In this document: positions 14,367 through 19,809 of the stretch, in pieces
Layout of the letters: the number at the start of each line of letters is the position of its first letter
Numbering within the stretch: position 1 is the stretch's first letter
Source of the DNA: DAORHV01 sp964434575
GTDB lineage: Bacteria; Patescibacteriota; Gracilibacteria; Peribacterales; Peribacteraceae
Length of the DNA: 19,809 nt
Assembly: GCA_964434575.1 (NCBI GenBank)
Contig: CAYSWB010000022.1
Span: 1 to 19,809, forward strand
Direction: 5' to 3'
Notes under the pieces: model-generated
What the model was told of the DNA's origin: nothing
What the model saw: the letters and a program-made list of their open reading frames with translations, nothing else
Database searches by the model: none
Position numbers and translations under genes: made by a program

Positions 14367-14759
14367 ATGCCGCGCCAGAGCTATCGCAGTCTCCGCTATG
14401 CCGTCGAGGGCCTCGCCCACGCGGTGTCCACCGAACGCAATCTCCGTCACTTCACGATCATCTACACGGTCGTGATCATCGCGGGCTTCGCGTTCTCCAT
14501 CGGCCCGTGGGAATGGATGGCGCTCATCGGCGGCGGCGGGGCATTCGTGGCCGTGGAACTCATCAACACCGCGTTCGAGCGCATCGTGAATGCCGCCGAC
14601 GAGCTGTACAAGAAGCAGGGCCGCAATCATCATCACGCCCTCAAGCAGACCAAAGACGTCGGCGCGGCCGCCGCGCTCATCACGCTCCTCACGGTCGGGG
14701 TCATCACGTGCATGGTCTTCTATCCATACGTGAGCGCGGCCACTCGCCTGCTCAAGTAA
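14367..14759 (+). CDS. dgkA: DgkA-family lipid kinase (undecaprenol/diacylglycerol kinase)
   Basis: This 130-aa integral membrane kinase has three predicted transmembrane helices (about 30-45, 50-70, 100-122). The active-site signature is ELINTAFERIVNAADE (64-79), with E64, N67 and E71 matching the family's E-x-x-N-T-A-x-E. E23/N25 and K96-D97 (KQTKDVGAAA) are the other conserved sites. In Gram-positive-type bacteria this family phosphorylates undecaprenol rather than diacylglycerol. The next gene, uppP, makes undecaprenyl phosphate by another route, which favours the undecaprenol reading by inference. It starts 5 nt after glyA and ends 10 nt before uppP, without Shine-Dalgarno sequences (CCCC precedes both starts). 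Confidence 0.9.
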   Translation: MPRQSYRSLRYAVEGLAHAVSTERNLRHFTIIYTVVIIAGFAFSIGPWEWMALIGGGGAFVAVELINTAFERIVNAADELYKKQGRNHHHALKQTKDVGAAAALITLLTVGVITCMVFYPYVSAATRLLK

Positions 14760-14769
14760 TCCCCCGCCC

Positions 14770-15543
14770 ATGACGACGTTGCACGCGGTCATCCTCGGCA
14801 TCGTGGAAGGCGTGACCGAGTTTTTGCCGATATCGTCCACGGCGCATTTGGTCGTGACGGCCGGCGCCTTGGGCCTGGGTCAGGACGAGTTCGCCAAGAC
14901 GTTCGAGATCGCCATCCAAGCCGGTGCCATCGCGGCAGTTCTCGTGCTCTACGGAAAGCGCTTGCTGACCGACAAACAGACCTTCCTGAAAGTCTGCGCC
15001 GCATTCGTGCCCACGGCGCTCATCGGCTTCGCGCTGCACTCTCTGGTCAAAAACGTGCTGCTGGAAACCATGGGGGTGATTCTGGGCGCGCTGGCCATCG
15101 GCGGCGCGGCGCTCATCCTCTTCGAGCTGCTGCACAAGGAGAAGTCGGGAGGCCCCGCCGACTCCGCCGCCATACCGTACAAGCATGCCGTGCTGATCGG
15201 CCTGTTCCAGGCGCTTGCCATCGTGCCCGGCGTTTCACGCGCCGCGGCCACCGTGGTCGGAGGCCTGCTTTTGGGCATTCCGCGCAAAACCATCGTCGAA
15301 TTCTCCTTCCTGCTGGCCGTTCCGACCATCCTGGCCGCCAGCGCGCTGGACCTGGCGAAAGCCGGCACCGCGTTCACCGGCGAACAGTGGCAGCTGCTGG
15401 GTATCGGCGCGCTCACGTCGTTCGTGGTCGCGCTGGTCGTCATCCGCTGGCTGGTACGGTTCATCCAGGGACATTCGTTCATCGTCTTCGGGATCGAGCG
15501 CATCGTCATAGCGGTGGCCGCGTTCTTGTTCCTGCGGGGATAA
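14770..15543 (+). CDS. uppP: Undecaprenyl-diphosphate phosphatase
   Basis: This 257-aa polytopic membrane enzyme of the BacA type dephosphorylates undecaprenyl pyrophosphate to regenerate the carrier lipid for peptidoglycan and surface polysaccharide. The first catalytic motif is E13-G-V-T-E17-FLPISSTAHL (the family's (E/Q)xxxE). The second is PGVSRAAAT (153-161) with R157. About eight hydrophobic helices are visible, and length is normal. It is the last gene of the glyA-dgkA-uppP unit. Together with the lipid kinase it supplies undecaprenyl phosphate. A repeat element and a GC-rich hairpin follow. The start at 14770 gives the family N terminus; no ribosome binding site is visible. Confidence 0.95.
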   Translation: MTTLHAVILGIVEGVTEFLPISSTAHLVVTAGALGLGQDEFAKTFEIAIQAGAIAAVLVLYGKRLLTDKQTFLKVCAAFVPTALIGFALHSLVKNVLLETMGVILGALAIGGAALILFELLHKEKSGGPADSAAIPYKHAVLIGLFQALAIVPGVSRAAATVVGGLLLGIPRKTIVEFSFLLAVPTILAASALDLAKAGTAFTGEQWQLLGIGALTSFVVALVVIRWLVRFIQGHSFIVFGIERIVIAVAAFLFLRG

Positions 15544-15550
15544 GAGGACG

Positions 15551-15586
15551 CCAAACACTCCAAGGACTCCTTGGACTCCAATGAAC
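15551..15586. repeat. Degenerate 9-bp repeat element after uppP
   Basis: Four 9-bp units follow one another: CCAAACACT, CCAAGGACT, CCTTGGACT, CCAATGAAC. The middle two form a 17-nt palindrome (15559-15575, TCCAAGGA-C-TCCTTGGA). The element begins 8 nt after the uppP stop. Unit length and position match the elements after dnaX and after the secretion ATPase. Confidence 0.55.
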
Positions 15587-15673
15587 AAAGTCAGAAGAAT
15601 TGCTCAAGCCACCAAAGGGGTGGTGCGCAATGCGCCCGGGGGTCGGAGGTCTGCGCGCCGAAGCGATCACGTG

Positions 15674-15710
15674 GAGAGCGCGCGTGGCGGCTCATTGCGC
15701 GCGCTTTCTT
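15674..15710 (+). terminator. GC-rich hairpin, probable end of the glyA-dgkA-uppP unit
   Basis: Bases 15674-15684 pair with 15698-15708 (11 bp, one G-U) around a 13-nt loop, and the sequence TTTCTT ends the structure. It is the most terminator-like signal on the plus strand after uppP. The surrounding 15587-15711 holds no gene I believe in. Confidence 0.45.
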
Positions 15711-15711
15711 G

Positions 15712-15742
15712 GCCACTTCTTTGTCGCGCGCAAAGAAGTGGC
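15712..15742. repeat. Perfect 12-bp inverted repeat
   Basis: GCCACTTCTTTG (15712-15723) and CAAAGAAGTGGC (15731-15742) pair perfectly around a 7-nt loop. It sits 17 nt before the minus-strand terminator of the surface protein. It could be part of a bidirectional terminator or a dispersed repeat. Confidence 0.6.
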
Positions 15743-15759
15743 AACCGTTAGAACATACG

Positions 15760-15783
15760 AAAAGAGCCGCTTGCGCGGCCCTT
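15760..15783 (-). terminator. Rho-independent terminator of the surface-protein gene
   Basis: On the minus strand AAGGGCCGC pairs with GCGGCTCTT around GCAA, with one G-U pair, and runs into TTTT. It lies 22 nt past the stop codon. This is a classic intrinsic terminator shape. Confidence 0.75.
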
Positions 15784-15805
15784 CTCTTCGGCGGATGCCG
15801 ATTGC

Positions 15806-17272
15806 TTACTCGTTGATGGTCAGCGTGCCGGTGCTCGGATCGCTGAGCGTCGTGCCCGCGGTCGGGCTGCTGAGACCGATGATGACCGTCTCTCCGCCAT
15901 CGGCGCCAGTGTCGGCGGTGATGGGGATGACGAAGACCTTCGTGGTCTCGCCCTGGGCAAAGTTCAGCGTGCCGCTCACGGCCGTGTAGTCGCTTCCCGA
16001 CAAGGCGGAGCCGCCGTTGGTCGAGTAGTTCACGGATGCCGGGAACACGTTGCCGATGCGCATGACGTAGACATACGCCTTGCCGGCGCTCTCGCTGACC
16101 TGCATGGAGCTGGTCTGGAGCTTGAACGAACCGCTGCCCGTGAGGGTGATGGACTCATCGTCATTGATGATGAGCTTGGCGGTGGCGGGCGTGATGATGC
16201 TGGCACCGTTCGTGGGGTTGCTCAGTGTCAGGTTCAAGCGGCGGCTGCCCTCGATGCTGCCGTTGTTGGACACCGACACGACGAACGTCTTGGTGGTCTC
16301 GTTGGCGGCGAAGTTCAGGGTACCGTTGTTGGACGAGTAGTCGCTGCCCGACATGGCCGTGTCGTTGCTGGTGGCGAACGAGATGTCGGCGGCCGTGCTG
16401 GTCACGCCGCTGCGCACCACGGTGATGGTGATGCTGCCTTTGTTCTCGAAGACGGTGTACTCGGAAGCGCTGAAGCCGAACTGGGCGTTGGTGGCCGTGC
16501 TGGACGACGACGAAGCGGTGCCCGACGAAGAGGACGAGTTGTTCGGGTCGATGATGTTCACGACGGATTCCGGGATATCGATAGCCGCGCCGCCGGTGAC
16601 GTTGCTGAGCTTCAGGATGACGGTGCGGTTGCCGCTGGCGGAAGTGTTGTTCTTCACCTTCAAGGTCAGTTTCTTGTCGTTCTCCTTGTTGGCGAAAGTG
16701 ACTGTGCCGGACTGGGCCTCGAAATCCTGACCCGCCACGGCGGTGCCGCCGCTGAACGAGTAGTTCACGCTGACGGTGCCCTTGTTCTCGCCCAGACGGA
16801 CGATGCGAACCTCCAGGTTGCCGGTAGCGATGTTCTTCTCGACGTTGTATACCTTCTGGCTGTAGTGGATCAGGCCTGCCGATGTGTAGCCGATCGACGA
16901 GCTGCTGGACGAGCTGGAGCTGACGGAAGAAGACGAACTGCTGCTGGAAGAGCTGGAGCTCGAGCGGGAGCTGCTGCTGGAAACGGTCACGTTGCCGGCC
17001 AGCTTGGTGTAGAGGCGATCCATGAGGATGGCGGCCTCGGCACGGGTCAGGTTGCCGTTCGGATCAAAACGATCGGCGCTCTTGCCCTTGATGATGCCGA
17101 GCGAGTACATGCGGCCGATGGCGTCGTTGGCGAAGTGATCCGCCGGAACGTCCGTGAAAATCGCGGAGCCGCTGATGGCGACGGCCACGCTGGTAAGTGC
17201 CACGCCGGCAAGCAGGCCGGAAGCGAACGTAACGGGGAGGGCCTTCTTTAGAAAGCCGCGAACTGTACGCAT
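15806..17272 (-). CDS. Secreted SLH / poly-Ser / triple Calx-beta surface protein
   Basis: This 488-aa exported protein has a signal peptide (basic start, hydrophobic 12-32, likely cut after AVA). One SLH domain follows (38-88: FTDVPADHFANDAIGRM, LTRAEAAILMDRLY), which in other bacteria docks to cell-wall polymers. A nearly pure serine tract spans 98-126. Three Calx-beta-type immunoglobulin-like domains follow at about 128-243, 262-373 and 381-488, with a second Ser linker at 246-258. Each has the recurring 'G-SA-aGsDYt...GTlnFa.gEttK.f.v' pattern and potential Ca2+-binding acidic loops. SLH domains usually come in threes; here there is one. The C terminus ends with the last Calx-beta strand (LTINE), with no anchor. 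It is probably a cell-envelope or adhesion protein. It has its own promoter and terminator. Confidence 0.88.
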   Translation of the reverse strand: MRTVRGFLKKALPVTFASGLLAGVALTSVAVAISGSAIFTDVPADHFANDAIGRMYSLGIIKGKSADRFDPNGNLTRAEAAILMDRLYTKLAGNVTVSSSSSRSSSSSSSSSSSSSVSSSSSSSSSIGYTSAGLIHYSQKVYNVEKNIATGNLEVRIVRLGENKGTVSVNYSFSGGTAVAGQDFEAQSGTVTFANKENDKKLTLKVKNNTSASGNRTVILKLSNVTGGAAIDIPESVVNIIDPNNSSSSSGTASSSSSTATNAQFGFSASEYTVFENKGSITITVVRSGVTSTAADISFATSNDTAMSGSDYSSNNGTLNFAANETTKTFVVSVSNNGSIEGSRRLNLTLSNPTNGASIITPATAKLIINDDESITLTGSGSFKLQTSSMQVSESAGKAYVYVMRIGNVFPASVNYSTNGGSALSGSDYTAVSGTLNFAQGETTKVFVIPITADTGADGGETVIIGLSSPTAGTTLSDPSTGTLTINE

Positions 17273-17313
17273 ACGAAGAGCGGGTAGAAGGAGTAAATAG
17301 GACGAAAAATGAC

Positions 17314-17342
17314 AGCATAGTATGCGAAGAATGGTCGTCGAA
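17314..17342 (-). promoter_or_regulatory. Candidate promoter of the surface-protein gene
   Basis: On the minus strand TTCGAC (17342-17337) and TATGCT (17319-17314) are 17 nt apart. Unlike its neighbours this would give a leader of about 35 nt before the ATG at 17272. An 11-bp palindrome, GCATAGTATGC (17315-17325), overlaps the -10. Confidence 0.4.
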
Positions 17343-17371
17343 ATGCAATCGACACCCGACCTGAACCGATG

Positions 17372-18178
17372 TCAAACTGGTTCTTCGTTGGTTTTGAGCG
17401 CTTTGCGCGCCACAGGGAGAATCATGGCTTCCCAAAAACGATGTCCCGCCTCGGAGGGATGGAGCCCGTCTCCGGCGATCATGGACGGGTCTTGCCGCAT
17501 GGCGGCGGCGATGTCGGCGAATTCCACGACCGCCACCCGCCGCTTTGCCGCTTCTTCCCTGATGATGGCGTTGAAACGCTCCAGGGCGGCGGCCACGTCT
17601 TTGCCGTCCGCATATCCCTCGCCGGCGGGCGTAACCGAATAATCCGGGATGGTCGCGGCGATCAGGCGCTCGGGGCCCGGCAGCACCGCCAACATGCGGT
17701 CGAGTAAGACGGCCAGGTTGGCGCGGAACGTCTCCTCATCCACGCCCTGGACTTCGTCGTTCACGCCGATGAACAGCGTGGAGAAATTCGGCCTTGCTTC
17801 TTCATACAGCGGCAACTGCTGGGCGATGGCGTCCGCGCTTGTCCTGGCGATGCGCGCCGGGTTGCCGATGAGCTGAATGTTCACGCCGTCGGCACGCAAG
17901 CTCTTGGCAAGCAGCGATGGCCAGGCATCGTCGGACGAAATGCCGGAGCCGATGGTGTACGAATCACCGATCGGCATGTAACGGACGGCGGCGTTCGATT
18001 CGGGCATCGGGGAACATGCTGCCAGCCCGAAGCACAGAAGAACAGACAAGGCGGCTGCCCACGATGAACGAACGGCTTTTGGGGAGACAGGGGAAACAGG
18101 AGAGTGAGGGAAACAGCAAACATCACCTGCTTCCCCTGTCTCCCCTGTTTCCCTCCGGTCAATGTATTGCAGCTTCAT
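17372..18178 (-). CDS. SGNH/GDSL-type hydrolase lipoprotein
   Basis: This 268-aa extracytoplasmic esterase-like protein has the SGNH blocks: GDSYTIGSG with the nucleophile Ser (block I), IGVNDEVQG with the block III Asn, and DGLHPSEAGH with the catalytic Asp/His (block V). A lipoprotein signal (hydrophobic AALSVLLCFGLAAC) precedes the mature domain. The only usable ATG is at 18178, 5 nt past the stop of the secretion ATPase. It places about 34 odd residues before the signal peptide, partly encoded by the 9-bp repeat element (ETGETGE and SPVSPVSP). Either this long n-region is real, or translation starts at a non-ATG codon nearer the signal. Likely substrates are acetyl or acyl esters of surface polymers, which is inference from the family. 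Confidence 0.82.
   Translation of the reverse strand: MKLQYIDRRETGETGEAGDVCCFPHSPVSPVSPKAVRSSWAAALSVLLCFGLAACSPMPESNAAVRYMPIGDSYTIGSGISSDDAWPSLLAKSLRADGVNIQLIGNPARIARTSADAIAQQLPLYEEARPNFSTLFIGVNDEVQGVDEETFRANLAVLLDRMLAVLPGPERLIAATIPDYSVTPAGEGYADGKDVAAALERFNAIIREEAAKRRVAVVEFADIAAAMRQDPSMIAGDGLHPSEAGHRFWEAMILPVARKALKTNEEPV
18081..18153. repeat. Inverted repeat of degenerate 9-bp units near the secretion ATPase stop
   Basis: Bases 18081-18095 and 18131-18145 are perfect 15-bp inverted copies. A shifted register pairs 18091-18100 with 18144-18153. The left arm reads as 9-bp units GGGGAGACA, GGGGAAACA, GGAGAGTGA, GGGAAACAG. It lies 31 nt past the end of the minus-strand ATPase gene and inside the 5' coding part of the SGNH lipoprotein. 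The unit resembles the GGAAGACAA unit after dnaX. Confidence 0.7.
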
Positions 18179-18183
18179 ACCCG

Positions 18184-19809
18184 CTACTTCGCAGTTGGAG
18201 GCTTCGGCTTCGGCGGGTTCTGCTTGGGTTTCTGCGGTGCGGGCTTGGAAGCCGGCGGTTTGGCGGGAGCGGGGGTCACGGGAGCAGGCGGGGCGGCGGG
18301 AGCCGGTGCGGGGGCACCTCCCTTCTTGGTCATGGCTTCCACCATCGCCTTGCTGGGCGGCGGAACGCCGCCGCTCGCCTTCAGCTTCAGCTCAAGGTCA
18401 TCCATCTTGCCCTTCTCCTCGCCGGTCAGCGGCTCGGTGATGGCCTTCTTCCGCAGCGCGTTGAAGTCGTTGGTCCACATTTCGCGATCGCGCCAGGCGC
18501 GGTACGCCTGCAGCGTCATGCCCTTCTTCTTCGCCTTGTCGATTTCCTCGGCTTCCTTCTCCTTGAGCTTGGAGTCGGAAACGGCGACCTTGCGGTTCTC
18601 GCTGGCGCTCTTCAGCCAGCGTCCGATCTTGTCCTCCACCACCGAACGCTTCTCGGCGTAGCGCTCGCGGGACATGCGGCGGATGATCTCGACGCGGTTC
18701 TCGTCCTGCTCGATCTTGGGCGGCGGCAGCGTGGAAACGGAGAACGGCTTGCTGGCCATGCCGTTGATCATCAGGCGCATGTAGGCGTGGTACTTGGGCA
18801 AGCTGAGGATGTCCTTCTCCTTCACCACTTCCTCGAACTGCTTCATCAGCACCTCGGCGTCCTCGGCGCCGACCTGGAACGACACCATGGAACCCACGTT
18901 GCCGAACACGGCATCCTGCAGGGCGGTGTTGTTGCCTTCCAGCAGCAGCTGGCCCACGTACTGGTTGGCCAACGTGAGCGACAAGCGGTATTTGCGGGCC
19001 TCGGACAGAATGGTGGCGAACGACTCCGTGGCGAAGTTCTGGAACTCGTCGACGTACAGGAAGAAGTCCTTGCGCTCCTTCTCGGGGATATCGGCGCGGC
19101 TCATGGCGTCCAGCTGGAACTTGGTCACGAGCATGGAACCCAGGAACGCGGAGTTGTCTTCGCCGAGGTTTCCCTTGCTCAGGTTCACCAGCACGATCTT
19201 GCCGGTGTCCATCGCCTCGCGGACGTTGAGCTTGCTGTTCACTTGCCCGACGATGTTGCGGATGGTGGGGACGCTCAGCAGCTGGCCGATCTTGTTCTGG
19301 ATGGCGGCGATGGCCTCGGTGCGGTACTTGTCCGTCCAGCCGGCGTACTCGTCCTGCCAGAAACTCTTCACCAGGTGGTCCTGCACGTGCTCCACCACCT
19401 TCCGGCGGAACGCGTCGTCCACGAACATGCGCAGGATGCCGAGCATGGAATTGCCCTGCGTCTCGATGAGCGCCAGCAGCGCGTTGCGCAGGATGTGTTC
19501 CATGCGCCCGCTCCATACATCGGGCCACATCTTCGTGAACACGCTCATCAGTCCCGACGCCACCAGCGGGTACTGGTCCGGGTTCGGGCACGACAACATG
19601 TTGAACGACAGCGGGAAGTCCTTGTCGGCCGGGCTGAACAGGATGACGTCGTTGGTGCGGTTGGCCGGGATGAAGCGCAAGCAGGCTTCGATCAGGTCGC
19701 CGTGCGGGTCGATGACGCCCACGCCTTTGCCGGCGATGACGTCGGAATAGATCATGTTCTCCAGCAGCGTGGATTTGCCCATACCCGTCTTTCCGATGAC
19801 GTACATGTG
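18184..19809 (-). CDS. Type IV secretion VirD4/TraD-like ATPase (partial, 5' end missing)
   Basis: This is the C-terminal 541 residues of a hexameric DNA-pumping-type ATPase; the N terminus lies beyond the window. Numbering from the first visible Met, Walker A is IGKTGMGKSTLL (4-15), IDPHGDL is at 32-38, Walker B is FFLYVDEFQNF (248-258), and the conserved SEARKYRLSLTLANQY block (268-283) follows. A charged helical region (about 380-490) precedes a Pro/Ala/Lys-rich disordered tail ending KPKPPTAK. This combination is typical of CPR 'type IV secretory system conjugative DNA transfer' proteins, probably involved in DNA uptake, transfer or pilus-associated export. The frame continues through 19809, where CAC (His) precedes Met, as in full-length relatives. 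The SGNH gene starts 5 nt later. No relaxase is in view. Confidence 0.85.
   Translation of the reverse strand, partial: HMYVIGKTGMGKSTLLENMIYSDVIAGKGVGVIDPHGDLIEACLRFIPANRTNDVILFSPADKDFPLSFNMLSCPNPDQYPLVASGLMSVFTKMWPDVWSGRMEHILRNALLALIETQGNSMLGILRMFVDDAFRRKVVEHVQDHLVKSFWQDEYAGWTDKYRTEAIAAIQNKIGQLLSVPTIRNIVGQVNSKLNVREAMDTGKIVLVNLSKGNLGEDNSAFLGSMLVTKFQLDAMSRADIPEKERKDFFLYVDEFQNFATESFATILSEARKYRLSLTLANQYVGQLLLEGNNTALQDAVFGNVGSMVSFQVGAEDAEVLMKQFEEVVKEKDILSLPKYHAYMRLMINGMASKPFSVSTLPPPKIEQDENRVEIIRRMSRERYAEKRSVVEDKIGRWLKSASENRKVAVSDSKLKEKEAEEIDKAKKKGMTLQAYRAWRDREMWTNDFNALRKKAITEPLTGEEKGKMDDLELKLKASGGVPPPSKAMVEAMTKKGGAPAPAPAAPPAPVTPAPAKPPASKPAPQKPKQNPPKPKPPTAK

Noticed and set aside
15571..15989. 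Two plus-strand open frames of 81 and 129 codons after uppP
   Set aside because: They run through hairpins and then antisense to the surface-protein gene. Composition is Arg/Ala-rich without any motif, and there is no promoter or start signal.
16900..16990. Low-complexity repeat tract as a possible minisatellite or CRISPR-like array
   Set aside because: It encodes the poly-serine linker of the surface protein with mixed Ser codons and has no spacer structure.

Overview
The window is a GC-rich, tightly packed bacterial chromosome segment. It holds 16 protein-coding genes, all but one complete. I see no rRNA, tRNA, CRISPR array, transposase or phage gene. In-frame TGA codons occur only as stops (flavodoxin, M28 peptidase, SGNH lipoprotein, small orphan), so the standard bacterial code applies. 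Three things suggest a Candidate Phyla Radiation (Patescibacteria) genome, perhaps of the Peregrinibacteria/Peribacteria type: a CPR-style VirD4/TraD-like ATPase, a poly-serine-linked SLH/Calx-beta surface protein, and a large orphan protein. This placement is inference.

Layout. (1) 86-3217, plus: a flavodoxin followed by the alpha and beta subunits of a 2-oxoacid:acceptor oxidoreductase, a likely redox operon. (2) 3286-5008, minus: a small orphan protein, a YfcE-like phosphodiesterase and PdxT. (3) 5114-5959, plus: an M28-type peptidase. (4) 5960-7490, minus: PdxS and a dCTP deaminase. The two halves of PLP synthase are therefore split by a gene on the opposite strand. (5) 7611-10103, plus: a 621-aa orphan with an internal repeat and a DM13-like lipoprotein. 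(6) 10111-10719, minus: a DsbA-like lipoprotein. (7) 10877-15543, plus: dnaX, 5-formyl-THF cyclo-ligase, glyA, a DgkA-family kinase and uppP, joining replication, one-carbon folate metabolism and undecaprenyl-phosphate recycling. (8) 15806-19809, minus: a secreted surface protein, an SGNH-hydrolase lipoprotein and a partial type IV secretion-type ATPase cut by the window edge.

Two genome-wide habits show through. First, nearly every transcription-unit-leading gene has a -10-like hexamer (TACAAT, TACACT, TATAAT, TATACT, TATGCT and similar) only 6-13 nt before its start codon, and almost no gene has a Shine-Dalgarno sequence. This points to leaderless or near-leaderless mRNAs as the default. 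Second, three gene ends (dnaX, uppP, the secretion ATPase) are followed by elements built of degenerate 9-bp units arranged as inverted repeats. They look like one family of 3'-end hairpins or micro-repeats and are the best candidates here for something undescribed.
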